NCBI GenBank assembly: GCA_964477115.1
Contig: CAYZCY010000002.1
Location: 4,206-68,205, forward strand
Source of the DNA: RGIG3135 sp964477115
GTDB lineage: Bacteria; Actinomycetota; Coriobacteriia; Coriobacteriales; Eggerthellaceae
Length of the DNA stretch: 64,000 bases
Reading direction: 5' to 3'
Positions 1 through 10,727 of the stretch are shown here, piece after piece. Numbering within the stretch: the stretch's first letter is position 1; each line of letters starts with the position of its first letter. The notes beneath the pieces are model-generated. The model ran no database searches. It had not been told where the DNA came from and saw only the letters and a program-made list of their open reading frames with translations. The position numbers and the translations under genes are program-made.

Positions 1-30
1 CATGCATAAGTTCAGTATCAATTACGCTCT

Positions 31-71
31 AAACAAAAACAGCCCGCTTCCCCGATGAAGGAGAAGCGGGC
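31..71 (-). terminator. rho-independent terminator of hppA
   Basis: A perfect 9-bp stem (42-50 with 63-71, GCCCGCTTC/GAAGCGGGC) lies 25 bp past the hppA stop. On the minus strand it is followed by a T-rich run (31-41). Confidence 0.9.
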
Positions 72-95
72 CTGAATGCCAGGTTTTAAACCGTA

Positions 96-2210
96 TTAGA
101 ACAGGTTCTGAACCATGATGAACAGCGGGCTGAAGGTCAGCGAAACGATGGTCATCAGGTTGATGAGGATATTCATAGACGGACCAGAGGTGTCCTTGAA
201 GGGATCGCCAACGGTATCGCCAACGACAGCAGCCTTATGAGCCTCAGAGCCCTTGCCGCCATGATAACCCTGCTCGATGTACTTCTTGGCGTTGTCCCAA
301 GCGCCACCAGCGTTGGACATGAAGATTGCAAGAAGCATACCGGTAGAAACGGCACCGGCAAGGAAGCCGCCAAGCATTGCCGGGTTAAAGCAACCGATGA
401 CAACCGGAACGATGATGGCGAGACAACCCGGAAGCATCATTTCCTTGAGAGCGGAGCTGGTGGAGATAGCAACGCACTTGTCGTACTCGGGCTCTGCCTC
501 GTACTCCATGATGCCCTTGATCTCGCGGAACTGACGACGAACCTCTTCGACCATGGCATGAGCCGCGCGGGAAACAGCACCCATGGTGAGAGCTGCGAAC
601 ATAAACGGCATCATGGCGCCGATGAAGATACCAGCGACGATCATCGGGTCGGTAAGAGCAAGCTCGAAGTCAGGCAGAGCATGGTGCATGGTTGCCTGAT
701 AGGAAACAAACAGAGAGATTGCAGAAAGGCCTGCGGAAGAAATAGCGAAGCCCTTTGCAATAGCAGCAGTGGTGTTGCCAACTGCATCAAGGGAGTCAGT
801 GCGCTCACGAACTTCCTCGGGCAGGCCAGCCATCTCGGCAATGCCGCCAGCGTTGTCAGCAACAGGACCGTAAGCGTCAACGCCGATAGTGATAGCGGTG
901 TTGGAAAGCATACCGGTAGCAGCAAGGCCAACGCCGAAGAGGCCAACGGCGATTCCACCAGCAGAATCAGCATTCGGGAACGCCATGTTGCCAAAGGTGT
1001 AAGCGCCGATAATAGCCAGAGCTACAAGGCAGATCGGGGCGATGGTGGACAGCATGCCCGTGCCGATGCCCTCGATGATAACGGTTGCTGCGCCAGTCTC
1101 AGCAGACTCGGCGATCTTGTGAACCGGCTTGTTGTGGTCGGAGCAGAAGTACTCGGTGATCTTGCCGATGGCAAGGCCGGCAACGAGGCCGCAGAGGACC
1201 GAACCCATGAGGAACAGCGGCTGAGCCTCGGTGGTGTTCTGGTTCCAAATGAAGAAGATGATGAAGATCACGATGATCTCAAGAGCGGCAGCCAGATAAG
1301 TGCCAGCGTTGAGGGCCTTGTGAAGGTCCGCACCCTCCTTGGTTCGAACTGCGAACAGACCGATGATGGAGGTGATGATGCCGCAAGCAGCAATGATAAC
1401 AGGCACGCAGATGGCCCAGATAACATCACCATCGGAGAAGTAACCGCCCAGAGAGGCAAAAGTCACTGCGAGGATGGTGGGAGCGAGGATTGCGCCGGTG
1501 TAAGACTCGAAGAGGTCAGCACCCATGCCGGCCACGTCGCCAACATTGTCGCCAACATTGTCAGCGATGGTTGCGGGGTTGCGCGGGTCGTCCTCGGGAA
1601 TGCCTGCCTCAACCTTGCCGACGAGGTCAGCGCCCACGTCAGCAGCCTTGGTATAGATGCCGCCGCCAACACGAGCAAAGAGAGCAACGGCGGATGCGCC
1701 GGTTGCAAAACCCTCGACCATGCCGACATGCTCATGCATGAGCTCATAGGTGTCCACGCCGAAGACGAGGAGGATGAGCCAGAGAGAAAGACCCATAAGG
1801 GCGAAGGATGCAACGCACAGACCCATGGTGAGGCCGGACTTAAAGCTCACGTTGAGAGCCTTAGCCACAGACTCGGTAGCCGCATAGGCGGTACGGGTGT
1901 TAGCGCGGGTTGCAACATGCATGCCAACGTAACCAGCAGCAGCGGAAAGAACGCCACCGGTGACGAAGGCGAGTGCGGTGATCGGAGAAAGCGCAATTGC
2001 CATAATGGCTGCAACAACGATCATGAAGATGATAAGCAGCTTGTACTCAGACAAAAGGAACGCCTTTGCGCCCTGCTGAATCTTGAGGGAGATGTTGTTC
2101 ATCTTGTCCGGGCCGGGGTCCTGCTTGATAACCCACGAACCGAGGTAGCCTGCTACCGCGATGCCGATGGCAGCGCAAACCGGAGCAAGCCAGGCGACTG
2201 AAGTAGTCAC
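96..2210 (-). CDS. hppA: membrane-bound K+-dependent pyrophosphatase (ion pump)
   Basis: This integral membrane enzyme (704 aa, about 16 membrane segments) hydrolyses pyrophosphate and pumps H+ and/or Na+ across the cytoplasmic membrane. The family signature with its repeated DNVGD acidic motif, which binds Mg-PPi, starts at D217. The loop GNTTAA at 478-483 has Ala at 482, where K+-independent enzymes carry Lys, so K+ dependence is predicted; the pumped ion cannot be read from the sequence. The start is GTG, with GGAGGACAGGAC directly upstream. It is monocistronic, with its own terminator. In an anaerobe it would recover energy from the PPi released by tRNA charging and acyl-CoA ligase reactions. 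Confidence 0.97.
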   Translation of the reverse strand: MTTSVAWLAPVCAAIGIAVAGYLGSWVIKQDPGPDKMNNISLKIQQGAKAFLLSEYKLLIIFMIVVAAIMAIALSPITALAFVTGGVLSAAAGYVGMHVATRANTRTAYAATESVAKALNVSFKSGLTMGLCVASFALMGLSLWLILLVFGVDTYELMHEHVGMVEGFATGASAVALFARVGGGIYTKAADVGADLVGKVEAGIPEDDPRNPATIADNVGDNVGDVAGMGADLFESYTGAILAPTILAVTFASLGGYFSDGDVIWAICVPVIIAACGIITSIIGLFAVRTKEGADLHKALNAGTYLAAALEIIVIFIIFFIWNQNTTEAQPLFLMGSVLCGLVAGLAIGKITEYFCSDHNKPVHKIAESAETGAATVIIEGIGTGMLSTIAPICLVALAIIGAYTFGNMAFPNADSAGGIAVGLFGVGLAATGMLSNTAITIGVDAYGPVADNAGGIAEMAGLPEEVRERTDSLDAVGNTTAAIAKGFAISSAGLSAISLFVSYQATMHHALPDFELALTDPMIVAGIFIGAMMPFMFAALTMGAVSRAAHAMVEEVRRQFREIKGIMEYEAEPEYDKCVAISTSSALKEMMLPGCLAIIVPVVIGCFNPAMLGGFLAGAVSTGMLLAIFMSNAGGAWDNAKKYIEQGYHGGKGSEAHKAAVVGDTVGDPFKDTSGPSMNILINLMTIVSLTFSPLFIMVQNLF

Positions 2211-2296
2211 GTCCTGTCCTCCTTGAACTTCCTACTAATACTAATGTTGCTGTCCTCCAGCGCGGCATTCTGACGCGGGAGGGCAGTAACCTCCCT

Positions 2297-2324
2297 ATTT
2301 TAAGTTAGTTGAATTATTTGTGAA
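2297..2324 (-). promoter_or_regulatory. candidate hppA promoter
   Basis: Reading the minus strand, TTCACA (2319-2324) and TAAAAT (2297-2302) are separated by 16 bp. A GGGAGG/CCTCCC hairpin (2277-2295) sits at or just after the predicted transcription start. This rests on consensus similarity only. Confidence 0.4.
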
Positions 2325-2403
2325 GACCCCAATCACTGCGGAAGCAAAGAATAGGTCCAAAGATTTCAGCAAGCGGCATGCTCAATTTATGGGGGTATTA
2401 CTG

Positions 2404-2409
2404 TATACT
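2404..2409 (+). promoter_or_regulatory. possible -10 box of the sulfatase gene
   Basis: TATACT ends only 11 bases before the ATG at 2421. No convincing -35 or Shine-Dalgarno is visible. If used, it would give an almost leaderless mRNA. Confidence 0.25.
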
Positions 2410-2420
2410 GACTTGGTTTC

Positions 2421-4322
2421 ATGACCAAGATTCTCAACATATTCGAACGCCTGCGTGCAGCCCTTGACCGACACCCCATCCCTACTCGTGTCGCGCTTGC
2501 CTGCATCGCCGTGCTATTGGGTTACGTTTTCATCGAAGGAACCTGGAACACTCAAGCCTACAGCATGGAGATGCGCTACCTGGCACCCAACCTGCTGTTC
2601 TTAGCGTTCATATACTGCGTGCTGTACTTTTGGGGACAGCAGAGCCGTCTGACCGTAGCGCTCTTTTGGACGATCTGCTTGGTCATGGGCATCGCCGACT
2701 ACTTCCTCGTGCAATTCAAAGGCCAACCCGTGGTCCCGGCCGATATCCTCGCAATACAAACTGCTCTCGAAGTGAAAGAGGGATACGACCTTTACCTGTC
2801 CGCCCCCCTTATCCAAAGCATCTCTTTCTACGTATTGAGCCTTGGCGCACTGTGCTTCATCCCCAAGATTCAACTGAATCGAAAGCTGACAGGGATCAAC
2901 ATCGGCCTTGCCCTGGTTCTCACCGCAGGATCTGTCCTCTACATTGACGAAGGTGACATCCAGGAAGACTTCGACTGCGCGGTAGGCCAATGGAACACGC
3001 TGTGGTACTTCGAGAACCAGGGCACAACCCTATGCTTCCTGAAAAGGGTGCAGGACTTCTTCCCCGACCCTCCCGACGATTATTCAAGCAGCGCAGCTGA
3101 GGCTATTCTTTCCGCAAGCGCAAGCTCCTCAAGCAGCGACGACTCAACCATCGATTCAGAAGATCTACCCAACATCATCGTGGTCATGAACGAAAGCTTC
3201 GCCGATGTATCGACGCTTCCCCTCGTCGATAGCAATGTCGAACTGCTAAGCCAGTACTACTACTACGCAGAGCAATCCGTGCAGAGCGGTATTGCCTACG
3301 CCTCCGTATTTGGCTCGGGAACCTGCAACAGCGAATTCGAAGTTATTACCGGATCCGCCATGACCAACCTCGGAGACAACGTCTACCCCTACGTCATGTA
3401 TGACCTGAGCAGCAACGAAAACCTAGTCACCTACCTTGAGGGCTTGGGCTATGAATCGCTTGCCATGCATCCTGCGGAGGCCAAAAACTGGCGCCGCGAT
3501 CGCGTTTACGAGGCACTGGGCTTCGATGCCTTCCTCGACATCACTGACTTCGAGGACTCGGAGAAACTTCGTTGGTACACCACCGACATCGAAACCTACA
3601 CGCGCTCCATTGAGGCTATCGTGAACGCCGAAGCTCCTCAGTTCATCTTAGATATCACCATGCAAAACCATGGCGGCTATACTTCCGGTCTTCTTCAGGA
3701 TATATCCTGCATCGATATCACCGCTAACGGCAGCTCTTACCTGGCTCTCAGCGAATACACCACGTGTGCCGAACGATCGGACTGTGACCTGGGTCTTTTC
3801 CTCAGCCAGCTTGATGAGCTCGATGAGAAGGTAATCGTGCTGTTCTTCGGAGATCACCAGCCGAGCCTTACCGATGTACCAGCCGAAGAAGTCTACGGCA
3901 AGGCAACAGAGGATATGAACCTTGAGGAGCTCCAGCAAATGTACGGAGTTCCCTATCTCATCTGGGCAAATTACGAAACTGCAGCCGGCATAGGCACCAA
4001 GCTCGACACGAGCCTCAATTACTTGGGCGCAAACCTGATCAACGCTGCAGGGCTTCCCCTTTCGCCCTACCTCAGCTTCCTTGAAAGCTCACAGGCGGTT
4101 GTTCCGGCCCTCAACCAAAACGGCTACATGAGCGCAGACGGAATCTGGCACGCCTACCCCACGGGAAATGCGGATGACACCTTATCAAGCGATCAAAACG
4201 CTGAGGATACCGGGGATGCCTTGCTCATCACCGACGCTTTGCAAGTGGTGAGCAATTACGCCATCGTACAGTACGCCAACCTCTTTGATGCCCAGAGCGT
4301 AGCGGACCTGCTTAGCCTATAG
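2421..4322 (+). CDS. LTA synthase family membrane sulfatase / phosphoglycerol transferase
   Basis: The 633-aa protein has about five N-terminal membrane segments (residues 25-200), a Ser/Asp-rich linker (about 222-248) and an extracytoplasmic alkaline-phosphatase/sulfatase domain. It keeps the LtaS catalytic set: metal ligand E258 (in VVMNESFAD), nucleophile T301 (in GSGTCNSEFE), H417 (in MQNHGG) and the D478-H479 pair (in FFGDHQPS). Members transfer phosphoglycerol or related groups to build or decorate cell-surface polymers, using lipid donors. The exact substrate is unknown and no glycolipid or teichoic-acid genes are adjacent. Its stop is read from the same palindromic hexamer as the ribF stop on the other strand. 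Confidence 0.88.
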   Translation: MTKILNIFERLRAALDRHPIPTRVALACIAVLLGYVFIEGTWNTQAYSMEMRYLAPNLLFLAFIYCVLYFWGQQSRLTVALFWTICLVMGIADYFLVQFKGQPVVPADILAIQTALEVKEGYDLYLSAPLIQSISFYVLSLGALCFIPKIQLNRKLTGINIGLALVLTAGSVLYIDEGDIQEDFDCAVGQWNTLWYFENQGTTLCFLKRVQDFFPDPPDDYSSSAAEAILSASASSSSSDDSTIDSEDLPNIIVVMNESFADVSTLPLVDSNVELLSQYYYYAEQSVQSGIAYASVFGSGTCNSEFEVITGSAMTNLGDNVYPYVMYDLSSNENLVTYLEGLGYESLAMHPAEAKNWRRDRVYEALGFDAFLDITDFEDSEKLRWYTTDIETYTRSIEAIVNAEAPQFILDITMQNHGGYTSGLLQDISCIDITANGSSYLALSEYTTCAERSDCDLGLFLSQLDELDEKVIVLFFGDHQPSLTDVPAEEVYGKATEDMNLEELQQMYGVPYLIWANYETAAGIGTKLDTSLNYLGANLINAAGLPLSPYLSFLESSQAVVPALNQNGYMSADGIWHAYPTGNADDTLSSDQNAEDTGDALLITDALQVVSNYAIVQYANLFDAQSVADLLSL

Positions 4323-5240
4323 ATTGTTTCGCACCCAATCGATATTAGCCATAACGGTACTGATCAGTTCGTCAAGCGTTGGAAAACTCATCATGGGGCG
4401 AAGCCACTCGATAAACTCCACGCAAATGCTCTTGCCGTAAATATCACCCTCAAAATCCAGAATGTGTACCTCAACGTTGGCTTTCGCACTATCTGCGAAG
4501 GTGGGCGCTACGCCGTTGGAAACAGCTGCCTTGAAACGTTTGCCGTCAACGTAAGCATAGGCAGCATACACGCCGTCGCCTAAGACCTTGAGCATGTCTG
4601 GAACATGAAGGTTAGCGGTCTTGAAGCCGAAGTCTCCGCCTTCTCCCCTTCCCTGCTGAACTTCGCCCCAAACGCAGTAGTTGGCATCGAGCAAGGAGTT
4701 GGCCTCCATGATGCTGCCTTGCGCCAAAAGAAGCCTTATGCGAGAGGACGTGACAGGCTTGCCGTCGAGCTCCAGAAGGTCATGGCCATGCACACGCATC
4801 CCGCGAGCGCTTCCCCACTCCTCAAGCTCCGCAAGGCCGCCGGAGGCTCGTGCCCCGAAGCGCAGGTCAAAGCCAACGTGCATGCTGAAGGGAATCCCGC
4901 CCGCAAAACTCGACTCGAGGAAATCCGCAGGCTGCTGCGCGGCAAATTCAGGTGTGAAGGGAAGCACGACAACAGCATCAAGTCCCAGCTCGGCCAAGCG
5001 CTTGATACGCTGTTCGTTGCTCATGAGCTTCTTCAAGCGGTCTGCGCGGAACAGCTCGTCAGGATCGATGTCGAAGGTAAGCGCAATCGCCGCACGATCG
5101 GCCTTGCGCGCCTCACGGCAGGCCTGATCGACGATATAGCAATGACCCTTATGCACGCCATCGAAGACGCCGAAGGCGCAGCATGCCCCCGCTAGGAGAC
5201 CCCTGTCATGAGCTTCTTGAAGACTACAGATTACCGCCAC
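4317..5240 (-). CDS. ribF: bifunctional riboflavin kinase / FAD synthetase
   Basis: It phosphorylates riboflavin to FMN and adenylylates FMN to FAD. The N-terminal nucleotidyltransferase motif (FGVFDGVHKGH) spans residues 23-33, with the second motif SSRIRLLL further on. The C-terminal riboflavin kinase domain starts near 190. The usual PTAN motif of the kinase reads KTAN (K207-N210), an unusual change of the Pro; the Thr and Asn that contact Mg and nucleotide are kept. At 307 aa the length is normal. The gene overlaps the end of truB by 17 bp and is last in the rimP-ribF operon. Confidence 0.95.
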   Translation of the reverse strand: MAVICSLQEAHDRGLLAGACCAFGVFDGVHKGHCYIVDQACREARKADRAAIALTFDIDPDELFRADRLKKLMSNEQRIKRLAELGLDAVVVLPFTPEFAAQQPADFLESSFAGGIPFSMHVGFDLRFGARASGGLAELEEWGSARGMRVHGHDLLELDGKPVTSSRIRLLLAQGSIMEANSLLDANYCVWGEVQQGRGEGGDFGFKTANLHVPDMLKVLGDGVYAAYAYVDGKRFKAAVSNGVAPTFADSAKANVEVHILDFEGDIYGKSICVEFIEWLRPMMSFPTLDELISTVMANIDWVRNNL

Positions 5241-6246
5241 GAATTACCCCCGTCTGGAAATTGCACTTCGCCTTCAAAAGATGGCGCTTCCCTTCGAATT
5301 CGTAAATAGCCGCAAGCTTGTTTTCAGCCACGAGGCAGATAAGCTCGCCATCGCGCAGAGGCTCATCGCTCGTACGGATACCCGAGGTGCAGGCGCAAAG
5401 ATCGTAGTCGCTGCGCGGATAGCGATATTCGCAGATATCGATATCCTCTGACTTGAGGAAGTTTCCGTTGGAAACCGCCTTTTGCTGGCGCTCGTCAATG
5501 AAGCAAAGGCGATAACCCAGCAGGCGCACGGGGTCGAGCGCGGCCTTGACGCCAAGCTCCTCGAGAGCCTCCAGGCTAACGCAATCGGAAATGCCGATAG
5601 GCCCAGCCTCAAGCCTTCTCAAGGCGCCCACATGGGCCGGGCAGGCAAGGCTGTTTCCAATGTCGCGCGCGAGGGACCTGATGTAGGTGCCCTTTGACAC
5701 ACTAAAGGCAATCCTCCACACGGCAACGCCGGTATCTTCTTGTTCAAACACCTCAAGCAGTTCAGCCGAGTACACCTCAATGTCGCGCGGCTCAAGCTCG
5801 ATCACCACGCCCTTGCGAGCCGCATCGCAGGCCTTCACTCCCCCAACTTTGATAGCCGAATAAACGGGGGGAAGCTGCTTATGGGGTCCAACGAGCGTGG
5901 CGACAAACTCTGTCGCAAAGTCAAAGGAGAAGAGTTGATCGCAAACGTCCGCCGTGCGTATGGTCTCGCCATCGCAATCGTCGGTATCGGTTGCGCTACC
6001 GAAGACAACATCGACCACGTAGCGCTTGTCATGGGCCGTCATATAGGCGTCAAGACGAGTAGCAGATCCGATGCAAATGGGAAGAACACCCGACGCGAGC
6101 GGGTCAAGGGTCCCCGTATGCCCCACCCTTCGCTCACCGAAGATTCGTCGGCAACGATTTACTACGTCATGGGAGCTCATTCCAGACGGCTTGTCCACGC
6201 CCACAACAAGGCAAAGACCCGATGCTCCCCTCTTCTGCGCGCACAT
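5224..6246 (-). CDS. truB: tRNA pseudouridine(55) synthase
   Basis: It isomerises U55 in the T-loop of tRNAs. The catalytic motif GHTGTLDPLASGVLP places the nucleophile Asp at residue 48. The length of 340 aa includes a C-terminal extension of PUA-like size. The ATG lies 2 bases after the stop of the upstream DHH gene, which indicates translational coupling. Its position after rbfA and nrnA and before ribF is the common bacterial order. Confidence 0.96.
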   Translation of the reverse strand: MCAQKRGASGLCLVVGVDKPSGMSSHDVVNRCRRIFGERRVGHTGTLDPLASGVLPICIGSATRLDAYMTAHDKRYVVDVVFGSATDTDDCDGETIRTADVCDQLFSFDFATEFVATLVGPHKQLPPVYSAIKVGGVKACDAARKGVVIELEPRDIEVYSAELLEVFEQEDTGVAVWRIAFSVSKGTYIRSLARDIGNSLACPAHVGALRRLEAGPIGISDCVSLEALEELGVKAALDPVRLLGYRLCFIDERQQKAVSNGNFLKSEDIDICEYRYPRSDYDLCACTSGIRTSDEPLRDGELICLVAENKLAAIYEFEGKRHLLKAKCNFQTGVIRGGNL

Positions 6247-6248
6247 GA

Positions 6249-7238
6249 TTACTCCGCCACAAACAAGGACAGACGGCTCTTCATGGTTTCAACCGCCTCA
6301 TCGATGCTCATGTCCAGACTGAAGCCTGCCGCGGCTCTATGTCCGCCGCCGCCGTATTCTCGCGCAACCGAGGCAACATCGGCATCATCCTTAGCGCGCA
6401 AGCTGCCGCGAACCACACCGTCCTGCTCGCGAAGCACGCATGCAACGCTAATCCCCCTAATGGAGCGAAGGATGTCGATGATAGGTTCAGCATCAGCCTT
6501 CGTGGCAGAGCAAGCCTCGAAATCAGCCTTGGTAAGCCAACTCATTGCAAGCTTGCCGCCCTCCAGGTAAATCATGCGATCAAGCGCGATAGCCTCGATC
6601 ATAAGGGAGGCCTTGGTCCTGTTCTGATATACCGCACGGGAAATCTCATGGGGCTTAGCACCCGCCTCTACCATCTCGGCAGCTTTAGCGAAGCACAAGG
6701 CGTCGGCGTTTTGGTACTGAAAACGCCCAGTATCAGTCATAAGGCCGGTATAAGCGCAGGTAGCAATGGCGGCGGTACGCTCCACGTCCAAAAGACCGAC
6801 AAGATCCCACACCAAAAGCGAACAGGATGCGCTTGCCGGGGCCGCAAAGGTGAACTCCGTCATGGCAGTATCGGATTCGTGGTGGTCAATGGTGATGGAG
6901 CTGCGAGCCCCATCCAAAACGACGGCAGCATCCGCCAAGCGTTCACGCGTCGGAACGTCAAGCGCTATGAAGAGATCAACCTCACAAGCGCATTCAGAAG
7001 CAGGAACAAGCTCTTCAAAGCCCTCCATAAAGGAAAGCGAGGGATCAACGAAGTCTGCTTTGGCCAAAAGGCAGTGCACTTCTTTTCCCAAGGCGCGCAA
7101 GGCCGAAGCCAAAGCAAGCTCGGATCCCAGGCAGTCTCCATCGGGGCTCACATGCCCGCAAAGTGCAAAAGATTGCGCCCCGTTGATACGGGACGCAATC
7201 TCGGTAAGCGTGATATTAGTTCGAGGACTAAGCTGCAT
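6249..7238 (-). CDS. nrnA: DHH/DHHA1 phosphoesterase (NrnA-type nanoRNase / pAp phosphatase)
   Basis: It carries the DHH-family motifs HVSPDGD (29-35), DHH (118-120) and, near the C-terminus, the DHHA1 GGGGHRAAAG loop. Relatives are Mn-dependent enzymes that degrade 2-5 nt RNAs and dephosphorylate 3'-phosphoadenosine 5'-phosphate. The length of 329 aa matches NrnA rather than RecJ. It starts 3 bp after the rbfA stop. Location between rbfA and truB is typical of Actinobacteria and Firmicutes. The function is assigned by family, and substrate preference is not visible. Confidence 0.9.
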   Translation of the reverse strand: MQLSPRTNITLTEIASRINGAQSFALCGHVSPDGDCLGSELALASALRALGKEVHCLLAKADFVDPSLSFMEGFEELVPASECACEVDLFIALDVPTRERLADAAVVLDGARSSITIDHHESDTAMTEFTFAAPASASCSLLVWDLVGLLDVERTAAIATCAYTGLMTDTGRFQYQNADALCFAKAAEMVEAGAKPHEISRAVYQNRTKASLMIEAIALDRMIYLEGGKLAMSWLTKADFEACSATKADAEPIIDILRSIRGISVACVLREQDGVVRGSLRAKDDADVASVAREYGGGGHRAAAGFSLDMSIDEAVETMKSRLSLFVAE

Positions 7239-7241
7239 GAA

Positions 7242-7625
7242 CTAGTACTCCTCTTCCTCACCGCGAAGCTCAGCGCTTGCGATGTTGCGATCACGGTCGC
7301 GGTTGAGGGCACTTGCGATACCCTCGGCAAGGTCGACCGACTTATCCAGATGGAAGCGCAGCTCGGGCGCAACACGCCAGGAAAGCTGCCTTGCCATCAG
7401 GGAGCGAATGCGACCCGAAGCCTTATCGAACGCAGCCTTGACGGCCTCATATCGCTCAGGCTCGGTGGTGTAGTACACGTTGCATGCGCTGCGGTCAAAG
7501 CTCACTTCGCAACCGGTGATGGTTACCATGCTAAGGCGCGGATCGGAGATCTCGAAGAGCAGGATGCTCGCGATCACCTCGCGAGCCTGCTCGTTCACAC
7601 GCCTGTTTGAAGAATTCTGCTTCAT
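7242..7625 (-). CDS. rbfA: 30S ribosome-binding factor A
   Basis: This is a small KH-fold factor (127 aa) for late 30S maturation and 16S 5'-end processing. The N-terminus (NRRVNEQAREVIASILLFEI) and the LRFHLDKSVDLAEGI segment near residue 90 are typical, and the tail is acidic. Its ATG overlaps the infB stop as TAATG, so the two genes are translationally coupled. Confidence 0.94.
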   Translation of the reverse strand: MKQNSSNRRVNEQAREVIASILLFEISDPRLSMVTITGCEVSFDRSACNVYYTTEPERYEAVKAAFDKASGRIRSLMARQLSWRVAPELRFHLDKSVDLAEGIASALNRDRDRNIASAELRGEEEEY

Positions 7626-10411
7626 TATTCGGTTCTCTCGATTTCCTTGATGGTGTAGCCCTCGATCGTGTCACCGATCTTGAGGTCCTGGAACTTCTCG
7701 ATGCCGATGCCGCACTCATAGCCCTGCTTGACGGACTTGACGTCGTCCTTGAATCGACGCAGAGAGGCAAGGGAGCCTTCGAAAATAACGGTGCCGTCAC
7801 GGACGATGCGAACCTTGTCATCGCGATGGATCTCACCCTCGGTGATGTAGCAGCCGGCGATGGTGCCCACCTTGGGAACCTTGAAGGTCTCGCGAACCTC
7901 TGCGATACCGGTGTCGACCTCGACGATATCGGGGGAAAGCAGGCCGACGCGTGCGGCGTTGATCTCCTCGATTGCCTGGTAGATGACGCGGTACAAGCGG
8001 ATGTCGACCTTTTCCTTCTCGGCCTGCTGCTTGGACTTGCCGGTCGGGCGAACGTTAAAGCCGATGATGATGGCGTCAGATGCAGATGCAAGGGTGACGT
8101 CGGTCTCGGTAATGCCGCCGACTGCAGCATGAACGATGTTGATGCGAACCTCGGACTGATCCATCTTGCCGAAGGCGTCACGCAAAGCCTCGATGGAGCC
8201 CTGAACGTCGGCCTTGACGATGAGGTTGAGGTCGGTCTGCTTGCCCTCTTCGATGCGGCTGAAGAGATCATCAAGGCTCATATGAGACTTGGTCTCCTGC
8301 TCAGCGAGGCGTGCGCGAAGAGCGCGCTCTTCGGCAAGCTTGCGAGCGTCGCGCTCATCTTCGAAGACACGGAACTCATCACCTGCGGTGGGAACGGAGG
8401 AAAGACCGAGGATCTCGACCGGGTCGGACGGGCCGGCAACGGACACGTGCTCGCCACGCGGGTTGATAAGGGCGCGGACGCGACCATAGGCAGTACCTGC
8501 GACCAGAACGTCACCCGTGCGAAGGGTACCGCGCTGCACGAGAACGGTTGCAACGGGGCCGCGACCCTTGTCGAGGTTTGCCTCGATAACGCAGCCCGAG
8601 GCAAGCGCATCCGGGTTGGCCTTGAGTTCGAGAACCTCTGCCTGGAGAATGATGGTCTCAAGCAGATCGTCGATGAACATCTTCTTCTTAGCGGAAACCT
8701 CGACGAACATGTTGGATCCGCCCCATTCCTCGGGAATGACGCCGTGCTCAACAAGCTCCTGACGAACGCGGTCGGGGTTTGCACCCGGCTTGTCAATCTT
8801 GTTGACCGCTACGACAATCGGAACGTCGGCAGCCTTAGCATGGTTGATGGCCTCAACCGTCTGGGGCATAACGCCGTCATCCGCCGCTACAACAAGGACA
8901 ATAACGTCGGTGACCTGGGCACCACGAGCACGCATGGCAGTGAAGGCCTCGTGACCGGGAGTGTCGATGAAGGTGATCTGACGACCGTCGATGTTTACCA
9001 CAGAAGCACCGATGTGCTGGGTGATGCCGCCAGCCTCGCCCGCTGCCACGCCGGTATGGCGAATGGCGTCGAGCAGCGAGGTCTTGCCGTGGTCAACGTG
9101 ACCCATGACGGTAACCACCGGCGGACGCGACTTAAGATCAGCTTCAGTGTCGTTGTACACGATCGCGTACTCTTCCTCGGGAGAGACAACGCGAACCTTG
9201 CGACCCATGTCGTCAGCGATGAGCTCGACCATGTCGTCTCCCATGGTCTGGGTCAGGGTAAGCACCTGGCCAAGCATGAAAAGACGCTTGATGACCTCGT
9301 TGGGTTGAACGCCGAGAAGCTCGGCGAACTTGGCCACGGTGGCACCCTGCGGAATCTCGACAACGGAATCGTCGAGAACCAGATCGGGATCAAGACCGCG
9401 CTCGATAGCCTCGAGCTCGGCACGCTCGCGAGCTTCGGCTACACGCTTCTCCTTACGCTTCTTGCGTCGGCCCTCGCCCTCGTGGGTGCTTGCTGCGGCA
9501 ACGGCAGCACGCGCCTCTGCGAGCACCTTGTCACGCTGAAGCTTTTCAGCCTGAACGGCCATCTGAGCGTAGCGATCCTCTTCCTGCACGGGCTGGACCT
9601 CGAGCTCGGGAACTACCTGGACGGGAGTCTTCTTGCCCTTCTTGCCACCCTGAGCCTTGGCATCCTTCTTAGAGCGAGATGCAGAGTCGTTTGCGGGACG
9701 CGCAGACTTCTTAGCCGCAGGCTGAGCGGGGGCGTTCTTCTGAGACTCGATGCGCTGCTTCTCAGATTCAATCTGGGAAAGCAGGGAGCTGAAGTTGGAC
9801 TTGCGGCTCGAACCCAATACGGGTGCGGACTTCTTTTCTGAACCAGGCTTTGTCGCAGGTGCAGCCTTCTTACCGCCGCGATTACGAAGGGCCTCTTCGA
9901 CTGCCTGCTTCTTGGCAACCTCAGCTGCGTTCTTCTCTGCGCGGGCACGGGCGCGGGCCTCGGCCTTTTCGCGCTCAACGCGCTCTTTTTCGGACTCGAT
10001 CTGGCTTACGAGGCTTTCGAAACCGCTCGTTGCAGGAGCCTTCTTGACCTGCTTCTTTTCAGGAGCAACTTCAGCATCAGAGGGCTCGTCGCTCACGCGA
10101 CGCGAACGAGCGGCCTCGCGCATGGCGAGTTCCTTCTCAACCGCAGCACGACGTGCAGCCTCAGCTTCGGCCTTGGCGCGCTCGGCTTCCTCCTGCTCCT
10201 TCTTGAGAGCAGCGGCTTCCTCGGCTTCAAGATGACCGGTGCGCTGCTTAATCTCAGGCTCAATGTTCTTGCGAATCTTCTCAACGTTCGCATCGGACAA
10301 AATACTCGCATGAGACTTTGCCGGGATCTTCATATCACGAAGACGATCGAGCAAGTCCTTGCTCGTCATATCAAATTCTTTAGCAAGTTCATGTACGCGC
10401 ATGCTACCCAT
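7625..10411 (-). CDS. infB: translation initiation factor IF-2
   Basis: This GTPase (928 aa) places initiator fMet-tRNA in the ribosomal P site. An IF2_N domain lies at about 4-55. A long Lys/Glu/Ala-rich linker (about 60-420) follows, with coiled-coil-like repeats such as [13 protein letters not shown]. The G domain has G1 GHVDHGKT from residue 437, G3 DTPGHE and G4 NKID, and domains II-IV complete the protein. The MGSMRV start is preferred over the internal Met because GGAGAG lies 6 bases before this ATG. It sits in the canonical operon between ylxR and rbfA. Confidence 0.98.
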   Translation of the reverse strand: MGSMRVHELAKEFDMTSKDLLDRLRDMKIPAKSHASILSDANVEKIRKNIEPEIKQRTGHLEAEEAAALKKEQEEAERAKAEAEAARRAAVEKELAMREAARSRRVSDEPSDAEVAPEKKQVKKAPATSGFESLVSQIESEKERVEREKAEARARARAEKNAAEVAKKQAVEEALRNRGGKKAAPATKPGSEKKSAPVLGSSRKSNFSSLLSQIESEKQRIESQKNAPAQPAAKKSARPANDSASRSKKDAKAQGGKKGKKTPVQVVPELEVQPVQEEDRYAQMAVQAEKLQRDKVLAEARAAVAAASTHEGEGRRKKRKEKRVAEARERAELEAIERGLDPDLVLDDSVVEIPQGATVAKFAELLGVQPNEVIKRLFMLGQVLTLTQTMGDDMVELIADDMGRKVRVVSPEEEYAIVYNDTEADLKSRPPVVTVMGHVDHGKTSLLDAIRHTGVAAGEAGGITQHIGASVVNIDGRQITFIDTPGHEAFTAMRARGAQVTDVIVLVVAADDGVMPQTVEAINHAKAADVPIVVAVNKIDKPGANPDRVRQELVEHGVIPEEWGGSNMFVEVSAKKKMFIDDLLETIILQAEVLELKANPDALASGCVIEANLDKGRGPVATVLVQRGTLRTGDVLVAGTAYGRVRALINPRGEHVSVAGPSDPVEILGLSSVPTAGDEFRVFEDERDARKLAEERALRARLAEQETKSHMSLDDLFSRIEEGKQTDLNLIVKADVQGSIEALRDAFGKMDQSEVRINIVHAAVGGITETDVTLASASDAIIIGFNVRPTGKSKQQAEKEKVDIRLYRVIYQAIEEINAARVGLLSPDIVEVDTGIAEVRETFKVPKVGTIAGCYITEGEIHRDDKVRIVRDGTVIFEGSLASLRRFKDDVKSVKQGYECGIGIEKFQDLKIGDTIEGYTIKEIERTE

Positions 10412-10422
10412 ACACCACTCTC

Positions 10423-10719
10423 CTAATCTAATGTCTTTGCGTCATCGACGCAGGCGAGCTTGCCCGCGATAGTTTCGTAATCTTGCTCGGAGACCTTCAT
10501 TCGAAGGGCACGGTCGAGCTTTTTAGCCTTGCGTGCAACCGCGAAGCACTGAGCCGAGCAAACGTACGCACCGCGACCGGCCATTCGACCGCTCGCATCG
10601 AAAAGGGCAGAGCCCTCGCTCGAACGAACAATGCGGTGCAGGGAGGACTTGCCATCCTGCTTCCCGCATGCGATGCAGCTACGCTGGCGTTTTTGTGCTC
10701 CCTGGGTCAAGTGACGCAC
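10423..10719 (-). CDS. ylxR: YlxR family RNA-binding protein (DUF448)
   Basis: This 98-aa basic protein has the family core CIACGK (C15, C18), a central RIVRS segment and GRGAYVC. YlxR proteins are small nucleoid or RNA-binding factors encoded between nusA and infB; a structural or regulatory role is proposed in the literature. It lies 8 bp after nusA and 11 bp before infB. Confidence 0.92.
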   Translation of the reverse strand: MRHLTQGAQKRQRSCIACGKQDGKSSLHRIVRSSEGSALFDASGRMAGRGAYVCSAQCFAVARKAKKLDRALRMKVSEQDYETIAGKLACVDDAKTLD

Positions 10720-10727
10720 CTCAGTCC

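Noticed and set aside
237..2201. Very long open frame opposite hppA, and similar ones opposite infB (7607-9841), the acyl-CoA ligase (14077-16170) and thrS (27824-29809)
   Set aside because: They mirror strongly supported genes, have no ribosome sites and encode His/Asp/Arg-rich sequence without domains. They result from codon bias.
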